Shown piece after piece: positions 20,046 through 28,926 of a stretch of DNA of 64,000 bases. Numbering within the stretch: the first letter of the stretch is position 1; each line of letters begins with the position of its first letter. A program made the position numbers and the translations under genes. Under the pieces are notes generated by a model that was given only the letters and a program-made list of their open reading frames with translations, searched no databases and was not told the origin of the DNA. Origin of the DNA: Herminiimonas fonticola. GTDB taxonomy: Bacteria; Pseudomonadota; Gammaproteobacteria; Burkholderiales; Burkholderiaceae_D. The DNA lies in NCBI RefSeq assembly GCF_003293745.1, contig NZ_PTLZ01000001.1:434001-498000 (forward strand), written 5' to 3'.

Positions 20046-21023
20046 ATGCAAAACAGTTTGTTGAAGCCACGTATTATTGAAGTCGAAGTACTCGGTGCAG
20101 GTCACGCTAAAGTCGTGATGGAACCGTTTGAGCGCGGCTACGGCCACACCTTGGGTAACGCACTGCGTCGCGTCCTGTTGTCTTCTATGGTTGGCTACGC
20201 GCCGACAGAAGTTACTATCGCCGGTGTTGTTCATGAATACTCGTCACTCGACGGCGTGCAGGAAGACGTCGTGGATATGTTGTTGAACTTGAAGGGCGTT
20301 GTGTTCAAGCTGCACAACCGCGACGACGTCACACTGATCCTGAAAAAAGAAGGCGAAGGCGCTGTTCTCGCATCCGATATCGAATTGCCACACGATGTAG
20401 AACTCGTTAATCCGGATCACGTGATTGCTCACTTGACCGCCGGCGGCAAACTCGACATGCAGATCAAAGTCGAAAAAGGCCGCGGCTATGTGCCAGGTAA
20501 CGTTCGTCGCTTGTCGGAAGACACTAATAAAACCATCGGTCGCATCATTCTTGACGCATCGTTTTCGCCAGTTCGCCGCGTTTCGTACGCTGTGGAATCG
20601 GCTCGCGTTGAACAACGTACCGATCTGGATAAACTGGTTATCAACATCGAAACCAACGGCGTGATCACGCCTGAAGAAGCGATCCGTCAATCGGCGCGCG
20701 TTCTGGTGGATCAGTTGAATGTATTCGCTGCGCTGGAAGGCACAGAAGCTCCTGCAGATGCACCTTCGCGTGCACCAGCAGTTGATCCTATCCTGTTGCG
20801 TCCAGTTGATGATCTGGAACTCACAGTTCGTTCGGCTAACTGCCTCAAAGCAGAAAACATTTACTACATTGGTGATTTGATCCAACGTAGCGAAAACGAA
20901 CTGCTCAAAACGCCTAACCTCGGCCGTAAATCCCTGAATGAAATCAAGGAAGTACTGGCATCCCGCGGTTTGACTTTGGGCATGAAACTCGAAAACTGGC
21001 CGCCAGCTGGTTTGGAGAAGTAA
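20046..21023 (+). CDS. rpoA: RNA polymerase alpha subunit
   Basis: Alpha subunit (325 aa). The N-terminal domain dimerises and nucleates the core enzyme ([20 protein letters not shown]). The C-terminal domain binds UP elements and activators ([20 protein letters not shown], then [17 protein letters not shown]). AAAAGGACATTTC precedes the ATG. It sits between two intergenic hairpins. Confidence 0.98.
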   Translation: MQNSLLKPRIIEVEVLGAGHAKVVMEPFERGYGHTLGNALRRVLLSSMVGYAPTEVTIAGVVHEYSSLDGVQEDVVDMLLNLKGVVFKLHNRDDVTLILKKEGEGAVLASDIELPHDVELVNPDHVIAHLTAGGKLDMQIKVEKGRGYVPGNVRRLSEDTNKTIGRIILDASFSPVRRVSYAVESARVEQRTDLDKLVINIETNGVITPEEAIRQSARVLVDQLNVFAALEGTEAPADAPSRAPAVDPILLRPVDDLELTVRSANCLKAENIYYIGDLIQRSENELLKTPNLGRKSLNEIKEVLASRGLTLGMKLENWPPAGLEK

Positions 21024-21031
21024 TTTTTGTC

Positions 21032-21053
21032 GGGACAGAGGCAACTCTGTCCC
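21032..21053 (+). repeat. Perfect hairpin between rpoA and rplQ
   Basis: GGGACAGAG (21032-21040), GCAA tetraloop, CTCTGTCCC (21045-21053). Nine perfect pairs closed by a GNRA loop, without a T-run on either strand. More likely an RNA processing or stability element than a terminator. Confidence 0.6.
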
Positions 21054-21170
21054 AATGAATTTGTAGTAGAATCCGTCGTCGTAAAAATTATAGATACCGG
21101 TCCGCGCCATTGCTAGCTGCAATGCCGATAGAAGAACTGGATTTAAACTCAAAAACTGAAAGGAATTACC

Positions 21171-21566
21171 ATGCGTCACCGTCACGGCCTTCGTAAGTTA
21201 AACCGTACTTCTTCCCATCGTCTCGCAATGTTGCGCAACATGACTGTTTCGCTGCTGCGTCACGAAGCAATCAAAACCACATTGCCAAAAGCTAAAGAGC
21301 TGCGTCGTGTGATCGAACCGATCCTGACCCTCGGCAAAACCGACAGCCTGGCTAACAAACGCCTCGCATTCAACCGTCTGCGCGATCGCGAAATGGTTGT
21401 CAAACTGTTCGCTGAACTCGGCCCACGTTACGCAAACCGCAATGGCGGCTACCTGCGCATCCTGAAAATGGGTTTCCGCGCTGGTGACAACGCACCTATG
21501 GCATTCATCGAACTGGTTGATCGTCCAGAAATCACCGAAGCTGTAGAAGATAACACTGGCGATTAA
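21171..21566 (+). CDS. rplQ: 50S ribosomal protein L17
   Basis: L17 (131 aa), at the tunnel exit. [17 protein letters not shown] and [19 protein letters not shown] identify it. AAAGGAATTACC precedes the start. Last gene of the ribosomal cluster; a strong terminator follows. Confidence 0.97.
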   Translation: MRHRHGLRKLNRTSSHRLAMLRNMTVSLLRHEAIKTTLPKAKELRRVIEPILTLGKTDSLANKRLAFNRLRDREMVVKLFAELGPRYANRNGGYLRILKMGFRAGDNAPMAFIELVDRPEITEAVEDNTGD

Positions 21567-21607
21567 GCCAACTAGCAAGTAATCGCAAACGCGATTGCAA
21601 GTACAAC

Positions 21608-21637
21608 AAAAGCCAGGCATTGCCTGGCTTTTGCTTT
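21608..21637 (+). terminator. Rho-independent terminator after rplQ
   Basis: AAAAGCCAGGC (21608-21618), loop ATT, GCCTGGCTTTT (21622-21632), then GCTTTTG. It closes the ribosomal cluster. A smaller hairpin, AATCGC/GCGATT, lies just upstream. Confidence 0.85.
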
Positions 21638-21764
21638 TGTGGCTGGCACTTCGATCTACCACTGTTTGTGGCAAGATAGAGGGCCTTGCTGTCGAAATGT
21701 GTATGCTCTCGCTGCTACTTCGAACTTCTCAATTACATCGACACTTAGCCGTGTTGCTTTCGCC

Positions 21765-22106
21765 ATGTCGCTTGCATCTCAAGCCCTGTTGGTTTTAACC
21801 AACGCACCAAATGAAGAAGCCGCAGAACAATTGGGGCGCTTGATAGTCGAACGACGGCTGGCGGCATGCGTCAACATTCTGCCTGCAATGAGGTCGATTT
21901 ATCGCTGGGAAGGCCAGCTTGAAGAAGCGAATGAAGTGGCGATGCAAATCAAAACGACCGCTGCGCACTACACCGAGTTGGAAGCTGTAATCAAGGCGGC
22001 GCACCCGTATGCGGTGCCTGAAATTATTGCCATCCCGATTGTGGATGGCTTGCCGGCATACCTCGATTGGATCACACAGGAAACGAGTAAGGAACGGAAT
22101 GCTTAA
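21765..22106 (+). CDS. cutA: Divalent-cation tolerance protein CutA
   Basis: CutA1 family protein (113 aa from ATG 21765), a small soluble trimer linked in E. coli to copper and other divalent-cation tolerance; its exact reaction is unknown. The fold signature is seen in ALLVLTNAPNEEAAEQLGRL, RRLAACVNILPAM, YRWEG and YAVPEIIAIPI. I choose MSLASQ as start because it gives the usual length; no good ribosome site is visible and the frame stays open upstream to 21639. Next to dsbD, an arrangement shared with E. coli (cutA-dsbD). Its end overlaps a possible dsbD start. Confidence 0.9.
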   Translation: MSLASQALLVLTNAPNEEAAEQLGRLIVERRLAACVNILPAMRSIYRWEGQLEEANEVAMQIKTTAAHYTELEAVIKAAHPYAVPEIIAIPIVDGLPAYLDWITQETSKERNA

Positions 22107-22182
22107 GAATTTCTTGTCGATATTGTGTGCATCGCATCGTTTTTACTGCAGCAAGCAGGAAAGCAATCTCCTTCAAGCTGGC

Positions 22183-23940
22183 ATGTTCTTTAAACGCGTT
22201 ATCGTTTTGCTGCTCTTGCTATGCGCATTGCCTTTCACAGTGCATGCGAATGAAGATTTTCTGGCGCCCGAAGTCGCATTCAAATTCTCGGCTCACATGG
22301 CCGATGCACAAACGATAGCCGTGACGTATGCGATCGCAGACGGGTATTACATGTACCGCGAGCGATTTGCCTTCAAGGCGAATAATGCGAGCCTGGGCGA
22401 ACCACAGATCCCGGCAGGAAAAATCAAGTTCGATGAAACATTTCAAAAGAATGTGGAAACGTATCGCAACAGCGTGACGATACGTATCCCGGTTCAAGCC
22501 AACGGACGCTTTACGCTGACGGCCACCAGCCAGGGTTGTTCGGACAAGGGCTTGTGCTATTCCCCTACGGATGCACACGCAACGCTGTCCGCCACAGGCA
22601 ATGCATCTGGTAATGGGCAGAGTGTGGAAGCCTCTTCTTTGAGTGAGACCCCAGGCGCGAATGTAGTTCTGGATTCAGACATGGGACGCATTGAACGTTC
22701 GCTGCAAAGCGGTAAGTTGCTGGCGATTATGCCGCTCTTTCTCCTGTTGGGCCTTGGCCTGGCATTTACGCCTTGCGTGCTGCCTATGGTGCCGATTCTA
22801 TCGAGCATCATTGTTGGTGAAGGTGCGCAAGTAAAGCGTAGTCGAGGTTTGCTGCTGGCGACTGTGTATTCACTCGGCATGGCACTGGTATATACCTGCC
22901 TCGGTATTGCGGCCGGCTTGGTGGGTGAGGGCTTGTCGGCGGCCTTGCAGAATCCCTGGGTGCTGAGCGCATTTGCTATTTTGATGGTGGGCCTCGCACT
23001 ATCGATGTTTGATGTTTATCACTTGCAAATGCATGCATCCGTGCAAAGCAGATTAACGCAGGCATCGTCGCAACAGACAGCGGGAAAACTATTTGGCGTC
23101 TTTGTCATGGGTGCCATCTCAGCCTTGATCGTCGGCCCATGCGTTGCCGCACCGTTGGCTGGTGCACTGGTTTATATCAGCCAAACGCGTGACGTCGTAG
23201 TCGGCGGTAGCGCGCTGTTCGCGATGGCAACTGGCATGAGTGTGCCTTTGTTGCTGGTTGGTGTGTCCGCAGGCGCTTTGCTGCCGCGCGCCGGAGCGTG
23301 GATGACTGGGGTCAAACGTTTCTTCGGTGTATTGATGCTGGGACTCGCGATCTGGATGATCTCGCCGATTATTCCGGACTCAGTGCAAATGATTGCATGG
23401 GCCGCGCTCGGCATTGCTTACGGCGCTTACTTGCTATGGGCTGCAAAAGGTGGCTGGGTCTCGAAAGCAATAGGATTGGTTTTCGCAGCGCTTGGATTGA
23501 TTCAATTGGTGGGTGTTACAACAGGCGGGCGCGATGCACTATCGCCGCTAGCGCATTTGCGTAAAGACGGCATTCAACATGCGTCCTTCAATCGTGTCAA
23601 AACGGTGGCTGATCTGGATGCCGCGATTGCAAAAGCGCATGGTAAAAACGTGATGCTGGATTTCTATGCCGACTGGTGCGTCTCCTGCATAGAAATGGAA
23701 AAGCTGACCTTCACCGACCCACGCGTGCAGGCACAGTTCGCCGATATGGTTTTGCTGCAAGTCGATGTCACTGCAAACGATGCACACGATAAAGAACTGT
23801 TGCGCCGCTTTAACTTATTCGGACCGCCTGGCATTATATTCTTCGATAAAAATGGCCAGGAAATTCGTGGCGGGCGTGTCATCGGGTTTCAAAAAGCCGA
23901 TAAATTTACCCAATCCTTGGCGCTCATCAAGCAATTCTAA
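22183..23940 (+). CDS. dsbD: Thiol:disulfide interchange protein DsbD
   Basis: Inner-membrane electron carrier that passes electrons from cytoplasmic thioredoxin to periplasmic DsbC, CcmG-like and other proteins. Start 22183 (585 aa) gives a clean signal peptide, MFFKRVIVLLLLLCALPFTV. The alternative ATG 22099 has a better ribosome site (AAGGA) and overlaps the cutA stop, but would put 28 polar residues in front of that signal. Domains: N-terminal immunoglobulin-like domain with Cys119 and Cys125 (GCSDKGLC), eight-helix membrane domain with FTPCVLPMVP and IVGPCVAAPL, C-terminal thioredoxin domain with DWCVSC (Cys499, Cys502). All three redox pairs are intact. It probably supports the cytochrome c assembly genes further downstream. 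Confidence 0.93.
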   Translation: MFFKRVIVLLLLLCALPFTVHANEDFLAPEVAFKFSAHMADAQTIAVTYAIADGYYMYRERFAFKANNASLGEPQIPAGKIKFDETFQKNVETYRNSVTIRIPVQANGRFTLTATSQGCSDKGLCYSPTDAHATLSATGNASGNGQSVEASSLSETPGANVVLDSDMGRIERSLQSGKLLAIMPLFLLLGLGLAFTPCVLPMVPILSSIIVGEGAQVKRSRGLLLATVYSLGMALVYTCLGIAAGLVGEGLSAALQNPWVLSAFAILMVGLALSMFDVYHLQMHASVQSRLTQASSQQTAGKLFGVFVMGAISALIVGPCVAAPLAGALVYISQTRDVVVGGSALFAMATGMSVPLLLVGVSAGALLPRAGAWMTGVKRFFGVLMLGLAIWMISPIIPDSVQMIAWAALGIAYGAYLLWAAKGGWVSKAIGLVFAALGLIQLVGVTTGGRDALSPLAHLRKDGIQHASFNRVKTVADLDAAIAKAHGKNVMLDFYADWCVSCIEMEKLTFTDPRVQAQFADMVLLQVDVTANDAHDKELLRRFNLFGPPGIIFFDKNGQEIRGGRVIGFQKADKFTQSLALIKQF

Positions 23941-23956
23941 ATATTGCGTGCATTGC

Positions 23957-23970
23957 GCTATGATCATAGC
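23957..23970. repeat. 14-bp perfect palindrome between dsbD and the peroxiredoxin gene
   Basis: GCTATGATCATAGC is self-complementary over all 14 bases, 17 nt after the dsbD stop and 32 nt upstream of the -35 box of the next promoter. It could be a regulator site or a small transcription pause; no T-run follows. Confidence 0.4.
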
Positions 23971-24001
23971 TTCTCGTTATTTGTATAGTTGATATCTGTC
24001 G

Positions 24002-24030
24002 TTGGGAAACCGGTTTGGCACAGCTATAGT
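24002..24030 (+). promoter_or_regulatory. sigma70 promoter of the 1-Cys peroxiredoxin gene
   Basis: TTGGGA (24002-24007), 17-nt spacer, TATAGT (24025-24030). Start of transcription near 24037 would give a leader of about 30 nt with AAAGGAG directly before the gene. Confidence 0.6.
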
Positions 24031-24065
24031 CAAACTTTCATGATTGCAATTACAAAGGAGAAAAC

Positions 24066-24704
24066 ATGACTTTACGTTTGGGTGACATTGCCCCTGATTT
24101 CGAGCAGGATAGCTCGATCGGAAAAATCAAATTTCATGAATGGGCAGGTGATTCATGGATCGTTTTGTTTTCGCATCCCGCAGATTTCACGCCGGTATGC
24201 ACGACTGAACTCGGTTTAACAGCAAAACTTAAATCGGACTTCGATAAGCGCAACGTCAAAGCAATTGCGCTATCCGTCGACCCGGCTGACAAGCATTTGC
24301 AGTGGATTGCGGACATCGAAGCCACCCAGAAAACCGTGGTTGGCTTTCCTATCGTCGCCGATGCCGATAGAACGGTCGCAACGCTGTACGACATGATTCA
24401 TCCGAATCAATCGGCAACAGCAACGGTGCGCTCTGTATTCATCATTGATCCGCAAAAGAAAGTACGTTTGACGCTGACTTATCCTATGAGCGTAGGACGT
24501 AACTTCGATGAGATCTTGCGCGTCATCGATGCATTGCAGTTGACTGATAGTCATACCGTTGCCACGCCAGGTAACTGGAAAGATGGCGATGATGTGATCA
24601 TTCCATTGACGATTCAGGATGAAGACGTTATCAAGCAGAAGTTTCCAAAGGGCTATAAAGCCGAACGGCCATATCTGCGGCTGACGCCGCAACCGAATAA
24701 ATAA
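24066..24704 (+). CDS. 1-Cys peroxiredoxin (Prx6 type)
   Basis: Thiol peroxidase (212 aa) reducing hydrogen peroxide and organic hydroperoxides in the cytoplasm. The catalytic motif FTPVCTTELG places the peroxidatic Cys at residue 45, and no other cysteine exists in the protein. It therefore works by the 1-Cys mechanism and needs an external thiol. The long C-terminal dimerisation arm (after about residue 150) is typical of Prx6. AAAGGAG precedes the start. It has its own promoter and a bidirectional terminator, so it is monocistronic. Confidence 0.93.
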   Translation: MTLRLGDIAPDFEQDSSIGKIKFHEWAGDSWIVLFSHPADFTPVCTTELGLTAKLKSDFDKRNVKAIALSVDPADKHLQWIADIEATQKTVVGFPIVADADRTVATLYDMIHPNQSATATVRSVFIIDPQKKVRLTLTYPMSVGRNFDEILRVIDALQLTDSHTVATPGNWKDGDDVIIPLTIQDEDVIKQKFPKGYKAERPYLRLTPQPNK

Positions 24705-24734
24705 GTTTGTTAGGCAGGTTGCAGTGCTTTAAAT

Positions 24735-24764
24735 AAAAAAGCGTCCATTCAAGGACGCTTTTTT
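24735..24764. terminator. Bidirectional terminator between convergent genes
   Basis: AAAAAAGCGTCC (24735-24746), loop ATTCAA, GGACGCTTTTTT (24753-24764). The A-run on one side and the T-run on the other allow it to stop the peroxiredoxin transcript from the left and the CorA-like transcript from the right. Confidence 0.9.
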
Positions 24765-24794
24765 ATTGTTTGTGATGGCTCATTATTCTGTTGC

Positions 24795-25910
24795 TCAATA
24801 TCGCGCTCGTTCATTGTCCGAGCTTCTGTCGTCCAGATATTTTCTGCGACGGAAGAAGATCAGCAGGCCAATGACGATTGCCGCCATCAAGCCCATCGCA
24901 ATCCAGAATCCTGAATGATCTGCCAGCAAAGGCATATCGACAAAGTTCATGCCGAAGATGCCCGTGATGACCGTCAGCGGCATGAAGAGTGCGGTGATCA
25001 CTGTCAAGGTACGCATGATTTCGCTGGTGCGATGCGCCATGGCAGAGAAGTGAATCTGTACGGCGGATTCTATCGATGCTTCCAATCTGCGCGCATGATT
25101 CAGTACTCGTGTGATGTGTTCCATTACATCATGCACGCGCACCAACAACAAATCCTGCGCGCGATTATTAATACCTTGATTGTTGTCGACAAGATAATCG
25201 CGCAACTCTTGCAAGGCATCATGCTGCTCTTCGCATAGGTGATCGAGTTTGCGCAACTCGATACGCGCATCCAGCAATGCAGTCCAGTCCTGAAATGCGC
25301 GACGTGGATTGAGAAGTGCGCGCTGCCAGCGATCAATCTGTCCCGTTAATGGCTGACGTAAATCGAGATATTGGTCAATCATTGTATTGAGCAGGCGTAG
25401 TGCCAATTCTGCAGGGGAAGTGGGCGGTCTGTTATGTTGAGTATTGCCTTCAGGTCTGTATTTGTATTCCAATAAACGTAAGCGGGTTGCTTCTATCGTG
25501 CGGCTGTTGGCGGCATGCACGGTGACGAGTGCGCGGCCCATCAATAAAAATGTCACCGGCTGTGTGATTAGCTTGCTGAGAGCTGGTGGGATCTTCCGTC
25601 TTTCATGTTCGTCCAGATCGTTTTCCGCAGGAGGCAGATCGGAGGTAAAGGACAGCTTGCGAAATACAACCATTGCGTAGTCTTGCGTGGAATCAAAGTA
25701 GGAAGGATGCTTTTGATTGATTGCATCTTGCAAATGCAGGTCGTAGATACGGGTGTTCGTTGCATGCTCAATGGCGTTGCGCCAGAGCTCAGGATTGTCG
25801 GCGACTTCATCGTGGGTAGCATCTATCCACAGGAAACCGTCTTCAGGTACCGTATAAGGCATGTCGGCAACAAGAGTAACCTGGCGTTCGCCGATTTGAT
25901 AAATATTCAT
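24795..25910 (-). CDS. CorA/ZntB-family divalent cation transporter
   Basis: Inner-membrane magnesium or zinc channel-type transporter (371 aa). A large cytoplasmic N-terminal domain with a long helix (residues about 170-290) is followed by two C-terminal membrane segments. The pore motif GMN is present in GIFGMNFVDMP just after the first membrane helix. ATG 25910 is preferred; an in-frame TTG at 25928 would add six residues, and neither has a strong ribosome site. ZntB and CorA cannot be told apart with certainty from the sequence alone. Downstream of hemB on the same strand, but separated from it by a long inverted repeat. Confidence 0.85.
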   Translation of the reverse strand: MNIYQIGERQVTLVADMPYTVPEDGFLWIDATHDEVADNPELWRNAIEHATNTRIYDLHLQDAINQKHPSYFDSTQDYAMVVFRKLSFTSDLPPAENDLDEHERRKIPPALSKLITQPVTFLLMGRALVTVHAANSRTIEATRLRLLEYKYRPEGNTQHNRPPTSPAELALRLLNTMIDQYLDLRQPLTGQIDRWQRALLNPRRAFQDWTALLDARIELRKLDHLCEEQHDALQELRDYLVDNNQGINNRAQDLLLVRVHDVMEHITRVLNHARRLEASIESAVQIHFSAMAHRTSEIMRTLTVITALFMPLTVITGIFGMNFVDMPLLADHSGFWIAMGLMAAIVIGLLIFFRRRKYLDDRSSDNERARY

Positions 25911-25980
25911 AGGCAGAATGGTTTTCAAAAATGGCTGTGGTGCGGACTAACGCTGAACCATGAAAATCAAACAGTTAAGT

Positions 25981-26029
25981 AATCCGGCAACATAGTGACG
26001 CTAAAGTCGTGCGTATCAGTTGCCGGATT
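25981..26029 (-). repeat. 11-bp inverted repeat between hemB and the CorA-like gene
   Basis: AATCCGGCAAC (25981-25991) and GTTGCCGGATT (26019-26029) are perfect complements separated by 27 nt. On the minus strand it begins about 15 nt after the hemB stop and is followed by ACTTAACTGTTTG, a poor T-run. It may be a weak hemB terminator or a stability element. Confidence 0.5.
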
Positions 26030-26043
26030 TCGACTGCGATAGA

Positions 26044-27084
<1,041 letters not shown>

Positions 27085-27105
27085 TTAAAAAAGCGCTAAA
27101 AATAA

Positions 27106-27247
27106 ATGAAACTTTTTGATCGCGCGCTCGTCCTAGTAGCAGATGCTTTGCATCTCCCGCTTCTCCTCCCTGAGCGGGGCCAGGTCGTACTATGCGATAT
27201 GGCGTTATTGCCCTGGAGATACTCCCCTTTCTCCAGGGTTTTTTTTT
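27106..27247 (+). ncRNA. Candidate small RNA with C-rich loops and its own terminator
   Basis: Plus-strand element in the engB-hemB gap, opposite to both genes. It has three hairpins. AGATGC/GCATCT lies at 27141-27155. CCCGCT (27156-27161) pairs with AGCGGG (27173-27178), exposing the loop TCTCCTCCCTG. CCCTGGAGA (27211-27219) pairs with TCTCCAGGG (27230-27238), with loop TACTCCCCTT, followed by nine Ts. The last is a perfect terminator that no plus-strand protein gene uses. Both larger loops are complementary to Shine-Dalgarno sequences. The 5' end is a guess and no convincing promoter was found. Not recognised as any known RNA family. Confidence 0.5.
27211..27247 (+). terminator. Strong plus-strand terminator without an upstream plus-strand gene
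   Basis: Nine-pair stem CCCTGGAGA / TCTCCAGGG with a nine-base T-run (27239-27247). The T-run overlaps the engB stop codon on the other strand. On the minus strand the hairpin lacks a T-run, so it is directional. Confidence 0.85.
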
Positions 27248-27965
27248 ATTCTTTTGGCTCTACATCGTTCGGGATTTCACCCGAAGTTTCGTCCGTGTCG
27301 TCATCATTCAAGCCGAGCAATTCCAGAATCTTTGCGTCGGCTTCTTCTATGCCGCTGCGTTTAAGCGCCGAAAACAATTGCGCGGTAAATGGAAACGGTT
27401 GGCCGTCTGCATCTACATAGCTTGCCAGAATCGTACGCGCAGTGCGCAGCGCATTCGTCGATTCATTTCTGTTTAATTTATCCGATTTCGTCAGTATGCA
27501 ATGGATAGGTTTGCCAGTCGGCGCAAACCATTCCAGCATTTGAATATCAAGATCGGTAAAAGGCCGGCGCGAGTCAATAATCAATATCAGAGCCGCGAGT
27601 TGTTCGCGACGTTGTACGTAATCGCCCAATAGCTCTTGCCAGTGCAGCTTGGCCGAACCGGAGACTTGAGCATAGCCGTAACCCGGCAAATCGACCAGCA
27701 AGCCGCGGATTTCATCTACGTTGGTTGCATCTTTTCGATGTTGGCCAACTTGCGCGCCGCCGATCGAAAAATAATTGATATGCTGCGTACGCCCCGGTGT
27801 TTTGGATGCAAAAGCCAGTTTTTTCTGGTTGGACAGGATGTTGATTGCAGTCGATTTGCCGGCGTTGGAGCGGCCGGCAAAGGCGATTTCAGGGACTTGC
27901 GTATTTGGCAAATCACGGAGATGATTCACCGTGGTGAAGAAGCGGGCTTGCCAAAGTAGGGACAT
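27246..27965 (-). CDS. engB: Ribosome biogenesis GTP-binding protein EngB/YsxC
   Basis: GTPase (239 aa) needed for 50S subunit assembly and cell division. G1 motif GRSNAGKS is at residues 31-38; the switch segment [13 protein letters not shown]3 VDLPGYGYA and G4 TKSDKLNR are all present. The acidic tail after about residue 215 ([10 protein letters not shown]) is an extra. Leader gene of the engB-hemB pair and divergent from the cytochrome c4 gene. Confidence 0.95.
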   Translation of the reverse strand: MSLLWQARFFTTVNHLRDLPNTQVPEIAFAGRSNAGKSTAINILSNQKKLAFASKTPGRTQHINYFSIGGAQVGQHRKDATNVDEIRGLLVDLPGYGYAQVSGSAKLHWQELLGDYVQRREQLAALILIIDSRRPFTDLDIQMLEWFAPTGKPIHCILTKSDKLNRNESTNALRTARTILASYVDADGQPFPFTAQLFSALKRSGIEEADAKILELLGLNDDDTDETSGEIPNDVEPKE

Positions 27966-28124
27966 AGGATGTGTACAAAATGCATAAGGTGTGGCAAAAA
28001 TGCCGGAAAGCTATTGTACAATAAGGGGTTGCGCTTGTTGCACTGCGGTAGGGAAAGCGTCTCGGTTGTAACAAAAAACGTCGCCAATAAGGCAGATTTT
28101 AATACTAAGTCTCAGGGTGTCTGA

Positions 28125-28781
28125 ATGAATCGTGTTTGTTTACCAATCGTAAAATCCTTATGCATCGCATTGCTGGCAATTGTTTCTGTTGCCCACGCCT
28201 CCGAAGAAAAAAAAGTTGTCAAAGCCGACGCTGCCAAAGGCGAAGCGCTTTATAACACGGGCGATGCAACGCGCAACATCACGGCTTGTATCGCTTGTCA
28301 CGGCGCTGCCGGGAATTCTTCCATTGCGGAGAACCCAAAGCTGGCCGGTCAACACGGCGCATACATTCATAAGCAACTGGTCAGCTTTAAAAGTGGCGAA
28401 CGCAAGAACGCCATTATGGCGCCCATCGCCAAAGGCATGACTGAAGAAGACATTCAAAACCTGATCGCCTATCTGGCGAAGGCCAAGCCGACTCCCGGTG
28501 CAGCTAAAAACAAAGATACAGTTGAACTTGGCAAGAAAATCTTCCGCGGCGGTATCGCCGAGAAGAATGTTCCTGCCTGCGCTGCTTGCCACAGTGCGAA
28601 TGGTGCCGGTATGCCAGCACAGTTCCCGCGTTTGGCTGGTCAGCATCAGGCTTATACAACGGCACAGTTGATGAGTTTCCGTGCGGATACGCGCAAGAAT
28701 GAGCAGATGAGCAAGATCGTCAAGCGGATGTCGGATGAAGAAATTCAAGCCGTTTCAGATTACGTCGCTGGCTTGAAGTAA
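28125..28781 (+). CDS. Cytochrome c4, diheme
   Basis: Periplasmic diheme electron carrier to terminal oxidases (218 aa). A signal peptide ends near VAHAS (about residue 26). Heme sites are CIACH (55-59) and CAACH (152-156), and each half has a methionine in an MAPIAKGM or MSKIVKRM context suited as axial ligand. The two halves are clear internal duplicates (KLAGQHGAYIHKQL and RLAGQHQAYTTAQL). It lies directly upstream of the genes that attach heme to c-type cytochromes. Confidence 0.95.
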   Translation: MNRVCLPIVKSLCIALLAIVSVAHASEEKKVVKADAAKGEALYNTGDATRNITACIACHGAAGNSSIAENPKLAGQHGAYIHKQLVSFKSGERKNAIMAPIAKGMTEEDIQNLIAYLAKAKPTPGAAKNKDTVELGKKIFRGGIAEKNVPACAACHSANGAGMPAQFPRLAGQHQAYTTAQLMSFRADTRKNEQMSKIVKRMSDEEIQAVSDYVAGLK

Positions 28782-28809
28782 TAAATAAATTGCCAGTGAA
28801 TGAATAAAG

Positions 28810-28839
28810 AGGGGTGGCCAAGGCTGCCCCTTTTTCTTT
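28810..28839 (+). terminator. Terminator after the cytochrome c4 gene
   Basis: AGGGGTGGCC and GGCTGCCCCT (28810-28830) form a nine- to ten-pair stem with two G-U pairs and a very small loop, followed by TTTTTCTTT. Confidence 0.7.
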
Positions 28840-28926
28840 GCAAGGGCGATCGATGTTGTGCAAGCAACTCCAGAGAGTGTTTCCGCATATTCAGCGCATG
28901 TCTGGATGTGGTTTTAGGGTGATGGA

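Noticed and set aside
27106-27420. Plus-strand frames of 70-104 codons across the engB-hemB gap and the end of engB
   Set aside because: They cross the strong terminator at 27211-27247 and overlap engB in antisense; the region is better explained by a small RNA.
28017-28022. TACAAT as -10 box for the cytochrome c4 gene
   Set aside because: No acceptable -35 box at 16-18 nt; listed neither as promoter nor as operator.
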